From contig JAIXXW010000208.1 of the NCBI GenBank assembly GCA_027490555.1, forward strand, positions 1 to 21,095: a DNA stretch of 21,095 bases. The letters run 5' to 3'. Positions within the stretch are counted from its first letter, which is position 1, and each line of letters begins with the position of its first letter. Both the position numbers and the translations under genes were made by a program. Below the pieces are notes generated by a model, which was not told the DNA's origin, searched no databases, and saw only the letters and a program-made list of their open reading frames with translations. Positions 6,482 to 14,798 of this stretch are shown here, piece after piece. This stretch comes from Comamonadaceae bacterium. GTDB taxonomy: Bacteria; Pseudomonadota; Gammaproteobacteria; Burkholderiales; Burkholderiaceae_C.

Positions 6482-6588
6482 TGGAGGGGCGCCCAGTTTG
6501 GCCGATCACGCATAAGCTTGAAGCCACGGTTTGGCAGCCTCAGGCCAGGCCGGCGCAGCCACAGAACATGCCCACAGGAGACCGCACG

Positions 6589-7575
6589 ATGAAGACGACC
6601 CGATGGCCTGCCATCTTCCAAACACTCACCACGGCCTTGGCATGGCTGGCCATGGCGCTGCTGGCCGTGCCCGCGCAGGCCGCATTTCCAGACAGAACGG
6701 TCAAGCTGATCGTGCCGTTTGCGCCGGGTGGCGGAACCGACAGCATCACCCGCTCGCTGGCCACCGGCATGGCGCAGGCGCTGGGCCAGTCGGTGATTGT
6801 GGAGAACCGGCCCGGTGCCGGCACCATCATCGGCTCGGAGGTGGTCGCCAAGAGCCCGCCCGATGGTTACACCCTGGTGATGGCCACCTTTGCCCATGCG
6901 GTCAACCCCAGCCTGATGCCCAGGCTGCCCTTTGATCCCGACAAGGCCTTTGCGCCGGTGTCCCAGGTGGCAAGGGGCCCCAACGTGCTGGTGGTCAAGA
7001 CCGAGAGTCCGCTCAAAACCGTCAAGGACCTGGTGGATGCAGCCAGGGCACAACCCGGACGCCTGTCTTATGCCTCGCAAGGCAATGCCACTTCGGCACA
7101 CCTGGCCGGTGAAATGTTTGAAAACCTGGCCAAGGTCAAGATGCTGCACATTCCTTACCGCGGTGCCGGGCCGGCTATGACGGATCTGCTCGGTGGTCAG
7201 GTGGACATGATGTTCGCCACCGCTGCGGCGGTGGCGCCCCACATTGCAGCGGGCAGATTGCGGGCGATTGCCGTGACCTCGCCCGAGCGCTCACCCGCCA
7301 TGCGCAGCGTGCCCGCCATCGCCGAGGTGGTGCCAGGCTATGCCGTCGAGAGCTGGTACGGCTTGTTCGCCCCTGCCGGCACGCCCGCCGATGTGATTGG
7401 CAGACTCCAGCAGGCGGTCAGGCTGGCTGCACAGGCTGACGACTTCAAGAAAAAACTCGAACCCGAAGGTCTGACGGTCACCGCCGGCACGCCGCAGGAG
7501 CTGGAGGCCTATGTCAAGCGCGAAGAGCAGCGCTGGCGCCAGATCGTCAGGGAAAACAACATCAAACCCGATTGA
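6589..7575 (+). CDS. TctC/Bug family tripartite tricarboxylate transporter binding protein
   Basis: This 328-residue periplasmic protein belongs to the TctC/Bug family, which binds carboxylates for uptake. A Sec signal peptide spans residues 1-31 (cleavage near AQA-AFPD). Family motifs are VKLIVPFAPGGGTDSITRSL (38-57), VENRPGAGTIIGSEVVAKS, PDGYTLVMAT and the later PYRGAGPAMTDLLGGQVDMMF. Length is typical. Start ATG 6589 follows AGGAG by eight bases; the open frame extends to 6187, but that part is antisense to the IclR gene. It is the first gene of an operon with a crotonase (17-base gap) and an NDP-forming acyl-CoA synthetase, and there are no TctA/TctB genes in the window. The ligand is unknown but should be an acid that is then activated to a CoA ester. 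Confidence 0.93.
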   Translation: MKTTRWPAIFQTLTTALAWLAMALLAVPAQAAFPDRTVKLIVPFAPGGGTDSITRSLATGMAQALGQSVIVENRPGAGTIIGSEVVAKSPPDGYTLVMATFAHAVNPSLMPRLPFDPDKAFAPVSQVARGPNVLVVKTESPLKTVKDLVDAARAQPGRLSYASQGNATSAHLAGEMFENLAKVKMLHIPYRGAGPAMTDLLGGQVDMMFATAAAVAPHIAAGRLRAIAVTSPERSPAMRSVPAIAEVVPGYAVESWYGLFAPAGTPADVIGRLQQAVRLAAQADDFKKKLEPEGLTVTAGTPQELEAYVKREEQRWRQIVRENNIKPD

Positions 7576-7592
7576 GCGCCCAGGAGAGCCCC

Positions 7593-8387
7593 ATGGACCA
7601 TTCCCTGATCGAGCTGCAAGTGCACAGCGGCATCGCCACCCTGACCCTGAACCGCCCGGACAAACGCAACGCCATGAGCGATGCGATGCGCACCGAATTC
7701 ATCGATGCCCTGGAGTCGGTCACGGCCGACAAGGCCATCCGAGCGCTGGTCCTGACCGGGGCTGGCAAGGCCTTTTGTGCCGGGGGTGACATCGCCGGCA
7801 TGCAAAAGCGGATGAATGCCCCGGCCGGCGAGGTCGGCTTCAACGGCTGGCACCGCCAGCAGCGGGTGCACCACACCCAGTCCTTGCTGCACACCTGCCC
7901 CAAGCCGGTGATCGCGGCGGTCAACGGCGCCGCTTCCGGGCTGGGCGCCGACACCGCACTGGCCTGCGATTTCATCATCGCCAGCGAATGGGCCAGTTTC
8001 ACCTGGTCCTACATCCTGCGCGGCATCGTGCCCGACGGCGGCGGCATGTATTTCCTGCCCCGCCGGGTGGGGCTGTCCATGGCCAAGCAACTCATCTTCA
8101 CCGGCCGCAAGGTGCCGGTCGACGAGGCGCTGGCGCTGGGCATCGTGGACCGCAAGACCGCCTCAGAGACCTTGCTGGCCGACGCGCAGGCCTGGGCCAT
8201 GGAGCTGAGTCGGGCCTCGCCCACGGCCTTGGCGCTGACCAAGACCATCCTCAACCAGAGCTATGAATTGCGCGCCCACGATGTGTTTGCGCAAGGCAGC
8301 CAGGCGCAAGGCATCTGCTACACCAGCAGCGAGCACCGCGCTGCGGTCGAGGCCTTTTTGTCGCCGGCGTCCAAGCAGGAAGCGTGA
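7593..8387 (+). CDS. Crotonase-fold enoyl-CoA hydratase/isomerase, PaaG-like
   Basis: This 264-residue protein has the crotonase fold. Oxyanion-hole segments are FCAGGDIAG (61-69) and NGAASGLGADTALACD (111-126). The two hydratase glutamates of classical crotonase are absent: the first aligns with Asp120 and the second with Tyr140. Instead it has IVPDGGGMYFLPRRVG with Asp148, like the catalytic Asp of PaaG-type isomerases. It is therefore more likely an enoyl-CoA or ring-type isomerase than a simple hydratase; the substrate is unknown. Start ATG 7593 follows AGGAG (7582-7586). It sits between the TctC and acyl-CoA synthetase genes, whose ATG begins one base after this stop codon. Confidence 0.88.
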   Translation: MDHSLIELQVHSGIATLTLNRPDKRNAMSDAMRTEFIDALESVTADKAIRALVLTGAGKAFCAGGDIAGMQKRMNAPAGEVGFNGWHRQQRVHHTQSLLHTCPKPVIAAVNGAASGLGADTALACDFIIASEWASFTWSYILRGIVPDGGGMYFLPRRVGLSMAKQLIFTGRKVPVDEALALGIVDRKTASETLLADAQAWAMELSRASPTALALTKTILNQSYELRAHDVFAQGSQAQGICYTSSEHRAAVEAFLSPASKQEA

Positions 8388-8388
8388 G

Positions 8389-10473
8389 ATGGATGCGATC
8401 GCACGTTTGCTGCGGCCCCGCAGTGTGGCCGTGATCGGGGCTTCGGCCGACCCCACCAAAACGGCGGGTCGGCCGATGGCCTATCTGAAAAAACTCGGCT
8501 TTGCCGGCGAGGTGTTTCCGGTCAACCCCAAGGTCGACAGCATCGATGGCCTGCCTTGCTACAAGGATGTGGCCAGCTTGCCTGCGGTGCCCGATGTGGG
8601 CATCGTCTTGCTGGGGGCCGAGCGTGCGCACCAAGCGGTGCAAGAGCTGGCTGCGCAAGGCTGTCCAGCGGCGATTGTGCTGGCCAGTGGTTATGCCGAA
8701 ACCGGCCAGGCCGGTGCCGCGCGTCAGCAGCAGCTGTTGCAGGCGGCGGGCCGCATGCGCATCCTGGGGCCCAACACCATCGGTCTGGTCAACCTGACCG
8801 ACCACATCATGCTCTCGGCCACCGGGGCGCTGGAGATGGACAGCTTTCCGGTCGGCTCGATCGGCGTGGTCTCGCAAAGCGGCGGCATCCTGGGCTCCTT
8901 GTTGTCCCGGGCTGCAGCGCGGGGCATTGGTTTGTCCAAGCTGATTTCGACCAGCAACGAGGTGGACCTGGAGCTGTCGGACTTCATCGACCACCTGGCC
9001 GACGACCCGGCCACCCGCGTGATCGCGCTGTACATCGAAACCGTGCGGCATCCCCAGAAATTCAGGCAGGCCTGTCTGAAAGCGGCGCGGATGGGCAAGC
9101 CGGTGGTGGCTTTCAAGATCGGCCGCTCCGAAGCGGGTGCGCTGGCGGCGGTCTCGCACACCGGGGCCATGGCGGGTGCCGACCGCATGTACGACGCCCT
9201 GTTCCGAGATGTCGGCGTCATCCGTGCACGCACTTTTGCAGACCTGCTGGACATCCCGGCGGCGCTGGCCACGGGCCGCAGCCTGCACGGCCAGCGCGTG
9301 GCCATCCTGACCTCCACCGGTGGTGCCGGCACCCTGGTGTCGGACGAACTGGGCCTGGCCGGTTTTGCAACGCCAGCGCCCGACGAGGCGACCGCCAGCA
9401 CATTGCGGGCCCTGAACTCGGGCAGCGAAGCCGTGCTGGACCGCAACCCGATCGATGTCACCCTGGCGGGGCTGCGGCCGGACCTGCTGCGAGGCGCTAT
9501 CCGCGCCTTGCTGGCCAGTCCCAGCTACGACGCGCTGGTCATCGTGGTCGGCTCATCGGGCCTGGCACGACCCGAGCTGATGGCGGGAGCCATCGAGGAC
9601 TGTCTGCCGGATTCGGACAAGCCGGTGTTGGCCTATGTGAGCCCGCATGCCCCGGCGGTGGGCAAGCTGCTGACCGAAAAAGGCGTGCCGGCCTATGCCG
9701 CCGCCGAGAGCATTTCGGCTGCCGTGGCCGCGATGCACCAGGTCGCGCGGCGGCCCGCGTGCGCGCCCTTGTTGCCAGAGCCCCAGATCCCCGAGACCGG
9801 TCCGCTGCCCACGGGGGCGCTGGACGAAGCCCAGGCCAAGCAGCTGTTTGGCCGCTTTGGCCTGCCCTGCACAGCCGAGCGGGTGGTGCACACGCCCGAG
9901 CAGGCCATGGCCGCCGCCACCGAGCTGGGCGGCCCGGTGGTGCTGAAAATCCTGTCGGCGCACATCGCCCACAAAAGCGATGTGGGGGGCGTGGCCGTCG
10001 GCGTGGCGGTGCAGGCCTTGCCCGAGCGCATGGCGCAGATGCGCCAGCGCGTGCAGTTGTCCACCGGCCAAGCCCCGGACACCTTCTTGGTGCAGGAAAT
10101 GGTTCAGGGCGGTGTGGAACTGATTTTGGGCATGCACCGGGATGCCTTGGGCACCGCCATCATGCTGGGCATGGGCGGTGTGACGGCCGAGCTGCTGCAG
10201 GACACGGCCATGCGCTGGGTGGCGGGGCCGGCGGGCCTGAGCCGCAGCGAGGCCTTGTCGATGGCGCAGGCGCTCAAGACCTGGCCTTTGCTGGTGGGCT
10301 ACCGTGGCCGGCCGCATGCCGACGTCGAGGCGCTGGTCGACGCCGTGGTGGCCTTCTCGCGCATGGCCGGTCAGCTCGGTGAGCACCTGCTCGAGGCCGA
10401 AATCAACCCGCTGTTTGTGCTGCCCCAAGGGCAGGGCGTGCGCGCTGCAGACGGGGTGGCCGTGCTGCGCTGA
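8389..10473 (+). CDS. NDP-forming acyl-CoA synthetase (acetate-CoA ligase family)
   Basis: This 694-residue single-chain enzyme belongs to the NDP-forming acyl-CoA synthetase superfamily, which makes acyl-CoA from an acid, CoA and ATP with release of ADP and phosphate. Domain order is a CoA-binding Rossmann domain (about 1-130, SVAVIGASADP and FPVNPK), a succinyl-CoA ligase-like domain (about 150-300) with phospho-histidine His257 in AVSHTGAMAG, a middle domain, and a C-terminal ATP-grasp domain (about 475-690) with GPVVLKILSAHIAHKSDVGG, VQEMVQGGVELILG and EAEINPLFV. The start ATG is one base after the crotonase stop. Together with the TctC protein it suggests import and activation of one organic acid. 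Substrate is not deducible. Confidence 0.92.
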   Translation: MDAIARLLRPRSVAVIGASADPTKTAGRPMAYLKKLGFAGEVFPVNPKVDSIDGLPCYKDVASLPAVPDVGIVLLGAERAHQAVQELAAQGCPAAIVLASGYAETGQAGAARQQQLLQAAGRMRILGPNTIGLVNLTDHIMLSATGALEMDSFPVGSIGVVSQSGGILGSLLSRAAARGIGLSKLISTSNEVDLELSDFIDHLADDPATRVIALYIETVRHPQKFRQACLKAARMGKPVVAFKIGRSEAGALAAVSHTGAMAGADRMYDALFRDVGVIRARTFADLLDIPAALATGRSLHGQRVAILTSTGGAGTLVSDELGLAGFATPAPDEATASTLRALNSGSEAVLDRNPIDVTLAGLRPDLLRGAIRALLASPSYDALVIVVGSSGLARPELMAGAIEDCLPDSDKPVLAYVSPHAPAVGKLLTEKGVPAYAAAESISAAVAAMHQVARRPACAPLLPEPQIPETGPLPTGALDEAQAKQLFGRFGLPCTAERVVHTPEQAMAAATELGGPVVLKILSAHIAHKSDVGGVAVGVAVQALPERMAQMRQRVQLSTGQAPDTFLVQEMVQGGVELILGMHRDALGTAIMLGMGGVTAELLQDTAMRWVAGPAGLSRSEALSMAQALKTWPLLVGYRGRPHADVEALVDAVVAFSRMAGQLGEHLLEAEINPLFVLPQGQGVRAADGVAVLR

Positions 10474-10519
10474 ACACCGGGTGCGCGGGCTCTGCGTCTC
10501 TGAACACGCGCAGGGGTGT
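10474..10519. terminator. Possible weak terminator hairpin between convergent genes
   Basis: ACACC (10474-10478) pairs with GGTGT (10515-10519) and TGCGCG (10482-10487) with CGCGCA (10507-10512), giving an interrupted stem in the 45-base gap between convergent genes. There is no T-tract, so rho-independent action is doubtful. Confidence 0.25.
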
Positions 10520-11409
10520 CAGTGGGGCCCGCGAAAGTCGAGCTGGCGCAGCAGCGCCGCAGTGGCTTGCTGCAGCCGCGACAGCGGGCGAGCAGCGGGC
10601 ATGGCCAGCACCAGGCGGTTCCACAGTGCCGGCGGTCCGATCAGGGCGGTGGGCAGGCGCTCGGCCTGCTGCGCCATCAGCAGCGCGCTTTGCGGCAAGA
10701 TCGAGCAGCCCACCCCGTGCTCCACCAAGGCGATGGCGCTGTGCACAGCCCCCACCTCGGCCACGATGTGCAGGCCGATGCGCCGCGGCAGCAAGACCGC
10801 ATCGACCAGGCTGCGGATCGGGTTGGGGGCCGAGGGCAAAATCATCGGCAGCTGCGCCAGTTCTGCAAGGGACAGCCGGGGTTTGAGGGCGGTGCCGTGC
10901 GGTGCCACCAGCACCAGGCGTTCACGCATCAGCGCTTCGCTGACGATCAGCGGGGTGGGCGCGGGGTCGAACAGCAAGGCCAAATCGATGCGCCCTTGCA
11001 GGAGGTCTTCGCGCAGCGACAGGCTCAGGCCTTCGCTGATGCTGATCATGGCCTGCGGCAGCTGTTGCCGAAAACGCTCCACCAAGGGCACACACAGCCC
11101 CGCAGCCACGCGGTGCGGCAAACCCACCAGCACCCGTCCGCTGGGCTCTTCGTTCATGTCCAGCAACTGGCGCCTGGCTTGGCGTGCGCCTTCGAGCAAG
11201 GTGCGTGCATGCACCAGCAGGGCTTGGCCTGCGGCGGTCAGCCGCACGCCACGCCCATGCCGCTCAAACAGGCGTTGCCCCAGGTCCGCTTCGAGCAAAG
11301 CGAGCTGGCGGCTGATGCTCGGCTGGCTCAAGTGCAAGGCGGTGGCCGCACGGCTGACGCTGCCGCTGTCGGCCACCGTCGCAAAAGTTTCAAGTTGACG
11401 CAAATCCAT
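10519..11409 (-). CDS. LysR family transcriptional regulator
   Basis: This 296-residue protein is a LysR-type regulator. The N-terminal winged helix-turn-helix (1-60) reads MDLRQLETFATVADSGSVSR followed by LHLSQPSISRQLALLE; the effector domain (about 90-290) includes GRVLVGLPHRVA and HGVGCSILPQS. I chose the start at 11409 because MDLRQL is the usual family beginning; an in-frame ATG at 11433 lies only two bases from the operator-like dyad and has no ribosome-binding site. It is divergent from the SDR/TctC/hydrolase operon, with a T-N11-A dyad in the 109-base gap, so it probably controls that operon. The inducer is unknown; by family habit it would be a substrate or intermediate of the pathway. 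Confidence 0.92.
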   Translation of the reverse strand: MDLRQLETFATVADSGSVSRAATALHLSQPSISRQLALLEADLGQRLFERHGRGVRLTAAGQALLVHARTLLEGARQARRQLLDMNEEPSGRVLVGLPHRVAAGLCVPLVERFRQQLPQAMISISEGLSLSLREDLLQGRIDLALLFDPAPTPLIVSEALMRERLVLVAPHGTALKPRLSLAELAQLPMILPSAPNPIRSLVDAVLLPRRIGLHIVAEVGAVHSAIALVEHGVGCSILPQSALLMAQQAERLPTALIGPPALWNRLVLAMPAARPLSRLQQATAALLRQLDFRGPH

Positions 11410-11434
11410 GGCGCGATCGTTCGATGCGTTCATT

Positions 11435-11449
11435 CTATAGCTGGTATAG
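11435..11449. promoter_or_regulatory. Probable LysR-type operator (T-N11-A dyad)
   Basis: CTATA, five bases, TATAG form a perfect inverted repeat containing the T-N11-A pattern of LysR binding sites. It lies 26 bases above the LysR start and 70 above the SDR start, as expected for a divergent LysR-controlled pair. Confidence 0.55.
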
Positions 11450-11518
11450 CCATTGCAGCATTTACACCGGTGCGTTGCGACCGCACACTGGGCAACTTCT
11501 GAACCGATTTTTTCAAGC

Positions 11519-12313
11519 ATGAGATTCGCCAACAAGGTGGCCCTGGTCACAGGCGCTGGCTGTGTGGGGCCAGGCTGGGGCAATGGGCGCGCGATGGCAG
11601 TGCGCCTGGCCCAAGAGGGCGCGCAGGTCTGGGCCGTTGACGTCGATCCCGCGCGTTTGGCGCAGACGCTGGCGCTGGCGGGAGAGCATGCGCACGCGAT
11701 CCATCCTTTCGAATGCGATGTGACCGACAGCGCCAGTGTGGGCCGCATGGTCCAGGCCTGCGCCGAGCGTCTGGGCGGGCTGGACATCCTCATCAACAAC
11801 GTGGGCGGATCGGCCCCCGGCGGCCCGGTGGAGATGAGCGAAGACGTCTGGGACGCTCAGATCAACTTCAACCTCAAAAGTGTTTTTCTGACCTGCAAGC
11901 ATGCCTTGCCCTGGCTCAAAGCCCGTGGCGGCGGGGCCATCGTCAACATGGCCTCGACCTCGGGCATCCGCTGGACCGGCAGTGCCCAGGTGGCCTATGC
12001 GGCGGCCAAGGCCGGCGTGATCCAGATGTCCAAGGTCTTGGCCATCCAGCACGCGGCAGACCACATCCGGGTCAACACCGTGGTGCCGGGCCAGTTGCAC
12101 ACCCCGATGGTCGAGTCACGCCTGGCAGGCCAGCGCGCAGGTGGCGATGTGCAGGCCCTGCTGAACCAGCGTCTGGCCCGGATTCCCCTGGGATTCATGG
12201 GCGACGGCCGCGACAGTGCCAGCGCCGCCCTGTTCCTGGCCTCCGAGGATGCGCGCTTCATCACCGGCACCGAAATTGTGGTCGACGGCGGCATGACCGT
12301 GCGCTGCGGCTGA
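11519..12313 (+). CDS. SDR family NAD(P)-dependent oxidoreductase
   Basis: This 264-residue protein is a classical short-chain dehydrogenase/reductase. The cofactor loop is TGAGCVGPGWGNGRA (11-25), a longer variant of TGxxxGxG seen in one SDR subgroup. Asp41 at the end of the second strand (VWAVDVD) favours NAD over NADP. NNVGG (93-97), Asn119, Ser146/Ser148, Tyr160 and Lys164 (YAAAK) supply the structural and catalytic residues. VVPGQLHTPMV and the C-terminal GTEIVVDGGMTV are typical. ATG 11519 is the family start; no strong ribosome-binding site is seen. It heads an operon with a TctC protein, an alpha/beta-barrel protein and a LigI-like hydrolase, and probably oxidises an alcohol or hydroxy acid intermediate. 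Confidence 0.9.
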   Translation: MRFANKVALVTGAGCVGPGWGNGRAMAVRLAQEGAQVWAVDVDPARLAQTLALAGEHAHAIHPFECDVTDSASVGRMVQACAERLGGLDILINNVGGSAPGGPVEMSEDVWDAQINFNLKSVFLTCKHALPWLKARGGGAIVNMASTSGIRWTGSAQVAYAAAKAGVIQMSKVLAIQHAADHIRVNTVVPGQLHTPMVESRLAGQRAGGDVQALLNQRLARIPLGFMGDGRDSASAALFLASEDARFITGTEIVVDGGMTVRCG

Positions 12314-12349
12314 ACTTCCTTTCCCTTCACACCAACCGAGGAGATAGAC

Positions 12350-13339
12350 ATGACCCAGAACTTGTCCCGGCGGCAGTGGCTGCAGCGCAGCAGTGCCGCT
12401 GCATGGGCCAGCAGCTTGGGTGGCCTGGCCTGGTCGCAAAGCAACAACCGACCCGTGCGTCTGATCGTGGCGTTTGCACCCGGCGGTCCGGTGGATTTTG
12501 TCGCGCGGACACTGGCCGAAAACCTGTCCCGGGAGTTGGGCCGCCCGGTGCTGGTCGACAACAAGCCGGGCGCCAACGGCGCGATCGGCGCGATGGAGAC
12601 CCTCAAAGGCGAAGCCGATGGCAGCACCGTCTGGATCACCAGTGTGGGTGCCGCCGCCATCAATCCTGCGCTGTACGACAAGCTGCCTTATGACATGCAG
12701 CGTGACTTCACGCCAGTGTCCTTGGTGGTCAACAACGTCGAGGTGTTGGTCACCAGTGCGCAAAACCCCGCCACCGATGCGGTCGATTTTGTGCAACGCG
12801 CCCGGGCCAGCAATGCGCCGACGCCGATGGCGTCCTCTGGCATCGGCAGCATCCCCCATTTGGCGCTGTTGCAGATGCAAGATGCCACCAAGTTGGATGT
12901 GTTGCATGTGCCCTTCAATGGCATGGCGCCTGCGTTGACCAACCTGCTTGGCGGACAGGTGGCCGGTGTGTTCGCGGATGTCCCTGCGGTGATGGCGCAG
13001 ATCAAGTCCGGGCGGCTCAAGGCTTTGGGCATGGCCTCGCGCGTCAGGCATCCGGGCTTGCCCGAGGTCAGGACCTTTGAGGAGATGGGTTTTCCGGCGG
13101 TGGACACCAACAACTGGTACGCCTTTTTTGTCTCGGCACGCACCCCTCGGCCTGTCGTGGAGGCACTCAATGCCGCGACGCGCCGGGCCTTGGCCGACCC
13201 GGGCGTGGCCAACCGCTTGTTGCAGTCTGGCGCAGAACCGCGCGCCACATCGCCCGAGGAGATGGCCGCTTTGCTCAGGGCCGACACCCACAAGTGGGCG
13301 GCCTTGATCAAGGCGCGCAACATTCGCCTGGATGTTTGA
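12350..13339 (+). CDS. TctC/Bug family binding protein with Tat-type signal
   Basis: This 329-residue protein is a second TctC/Bug-type periplasmic solute-binding protein. Unlike the one at 6589, its N-terminus has a twin-arginine motif, SRRQWLQ (6-12), before the hydrophobic part, so Tat export is likely, with cleavage near AWSQS. Family motifs are VRLIVAFAPGGPVDFVARTL (36-55), VDNKPGANGAIGAME, LPYDMQRDFTPVS and PFNGMAPALTNLLGGQV. The aspartate-rich loop differs from the other copy (PVDF against GTDS), so the ligand is probably different. AGGAGAT precedes ATG 12350. It is the second gene of the operon starting with the SDR. No TctA/TctB partners are present. Confidence 0.92.
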   Translation: MTQNLSRRQWLQRSSAAAWASSLGGLAWSQSNNRPVRLIVAFAPGGPVDFVARTLAENLSRELGRPVLVDNKPGANGAIGAMETLKGEADGSTVWITSVGAAAINPALYDKLPYDMQRDFTPVSLVVNNVEVLVTSAQNPATDAVDFVQRARASNAPTPMASSGIGSIPHLALLQMQDATKLDVLHVPFNGMAPALTNLLGGQVAGVFADVPAVMAQIKSGRLKALGMASRVRHPGLPEVRTFEEMGFPAVDTNNWYAFFVSARTPRPVVEALNAATRRALADPGVANRLLQSGAEPRATSPEEMAALLRADTHKWAALIKARNIRLDV

Positions 13340-13371
13340 GTGGGCACACCGTGGATGAACCGGGAGATGGC

Positions 13372-13905
13372 GTGAGTACCCTGTGGCTGTGTGATCAGGA
13401 CGGACCCTGGCAAGGGCCTGCAGGGGCAGACCTGCAATCGTGGCGTGCATGGCGTGGCGACCTGCAAGGCTGGCGCCACTACTGGACAGGGCCGCTGCAC
13501 CAGCGGCCAAGTCCTGCTGCGGGGGCGGTGTGGCAAACGCTGACACCCGGCACCGATCTGCTGGGGCCGGGTGTGTCCAGGCCCGGGGCCCAAGCGCCTT
13601 TCCACTACGTGGTCGAAACCGATGTGGCCGCCGGGGGCGAGGATGATTTTCACGCCTGGTACGAGCAAGAGCACCTGCCCGGTCTGTCCAGGGTGCCGGG
13701 CTGCTTGCGGGCGCGTCGCTGGATGCGGCGCGAGGGCCCTGCGGGTCTGCCCCTGCATCTGGCCTGTTATGACCTGTTGCATGCCGATGTGACCGAGTCA
13801 GAGCCCTGGCTGGCCGTGCGCCACACCGATTGGAGCAGCCGCGTGCGGCCCTTGTTCCGCCACACCCGCCGAACCCTTTTTGTGCACCCCGGCAGCCCAA
13901 CATGA
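13372..13905 (+). CDS. Protein with C-terminal dimeric alpha/beta-barrel (EthD/Dabb-like) domain
   Basis: This 177-residue protein is not assigned to a named enzyme. Its C-terminal half (about 76-172) looks like a ferredoxin-like dimeric alpha/beta barrel: FHYVVETDV strand, then DFHAWYEQEHLPGLSRVPG (92-110), whose W-Y-x-x-E-H-x-P pattern is characteristic, then RARRWMRR and LHLACYDLL strands. Residues 1-75 are rich in Trp and Gly with no recognised domain. The start is uncertain: GTG 13372 has GGAG five bases upstream and is preferred; GTG 13351 is in frame. The stop overlaps the next ATG by four bases (ATGA), so it is coupled to the LigI-like hydrolase. Relatives include small catabolic enzymes and cofactor-free oxygenases, so it may act in the same pathway; this is inference. 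Confidence 0.75.
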   Translation: MSTLWLCDQDGPWQGPAGADLQSWRAWRGDLQGWRHYWTGPLHQRPSPAAGAVWQTLTPGTDLLGPGVSRPGAQAPFHYVVETDVAAGGEDDFHAWYEQEHLPGLSRVPGCLRARRWMRREGPAGLPLHLACYDLLHADVTESEPWLAVRHTDWSSRVRPLFRHTRRTLFVHPGSPT

Positions 13906-14798
13906 CGCTCTCGCCCGAACAGACCACCCCGGTGAGGACCTACGACGCACATCCCACGGTGCCGTCTTGGCCACTCCCACCGGGTGCCTGCGATGCGCAT
14001 GTCCATGTGTTTGGCCCTCCCGAGCGCTTTGCCTACAGCCCTTCGCGCCAGATCACGCCGGTGGCCGCACCGCGCGACAACCTGTATGCCTTGCACCGCA
14101 CATTGGGCATTGAACGCTGCGTGATCGTGCAGTCCATGGTGCATGGCCTGGACAACAGCGTGGTCGAAGACGCGATCGCCCATGGCCAGGGGCGTTACCT
14201 GGGGGTGGCGCTGGTGCCTGTCGATGTGCCCGATGCCGAACTGGCCCGCTTGGCCCAGGCCGGCATGCGGGGGGTTCGTTTCAATTTCATGCGGCACCTG
14301 GGCGCGGGTGCCGATGTGCGCGAAGTCTTGGCCCTCACCCCCCGTCTGGCAGCCCATGGGCTGCATTTGCAGGTCCATTTTGAATCGGCCTTGGTCCATG
14401 AGTTGGGACCCTGGCTGGTGCAAAGCCAGGTGCCGGTGGTGATCGACCACATGGGCCGTGTCGACGCCCGCCTGGGTGAGCAGCATGCCGACTTCCAAGC
14501 CTTGATGCGTTTGCTGGATGCGCCCCATTGCTGGCTCAAGCTCAGTGGCATTGACCGCATCGATGCCCATGCGCCGCCCGATGAACGCTACACCCGGGGC
14601 GTGGCCTTGGCGCAGCGCTTGTGGCGCGTCCATGGGGACCGTTGCGTTTGGGGCAGCGATTGGCCGCACCCCAACCATACGCACATTCCCAATGACGCTG
14701 CGCTGGTCGACGCCATTGCCCAGATCGTGCCCGATGAGGGCGGCCGCCAAGCCTTGTTGGTGGACAACCCGCAGCGCCTGTACCGTTTCCAGGAATGA
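13902..14798 (+). CDS. Amidohydrolase, 2-pyrone-4,6-dicarboxylate hydrolase (LigI)-like
   Basis: This 298-residue protein belongs to the amidohydrolase-2 family of TIM-barrel hydrolases and resembles LigI/PmdD, which hydrolyse the lactone 2-pyrone-4,6-dicarboxylate in protocatechuate 4,5-cleavage. Motifs are CDAHVHVFGP (His33, His35), Ser78 in VQSMVHG, GVRFNF (Arg126), IDHMGR (His183), SGIDRI (Arg219) and CVWGSDWPHPN (Asp253); equivalent Arg and His residues bind the dicarboxylate in LigI. It could instead act on another lactone, such as the sugar-acid lactones used by relatives. The start overlaps the stop of the previous gene as ATGA. It is the last gene of the SDR/TctC operon; no other protocatechuate-cleavage gene is in the window, so the exact substrate stays open. 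Confidence 0.85.
   Translation: MTLSPEQTTPVRTYDAHPTVPSWPLPPGACDAHVHVFGPPERFAYSPSRQITPVAAPRDNLYALHRTLGIERCVIVQSMVHGLDNSVVEDAIAHGQGRYLGVALVPVDVPDAELARLAQAGMRGVRFNFMRHLGAGADVREVLALTPRLAAHGLHLQVHFESALVHELGPWLVQSQVPVVIDHMGRVDARLGEQHADFQALMRLLDAPHCWLKLSGIDRIDAHAPPDERYTRGVALAQRLWRVHGDRCVWGSDWPHPNHTHIPNDAALVDAIAQIVPDEGGRQALLVDNPQRLYRFQE

Noticed and set aside
12116..13927. 603-codon minus-strand open frame
   Set aside because: It lies opposite the SDR, TctC and barrel-protein genes, and its composition (Arg, Gly, His, Pro) matches no protein family.
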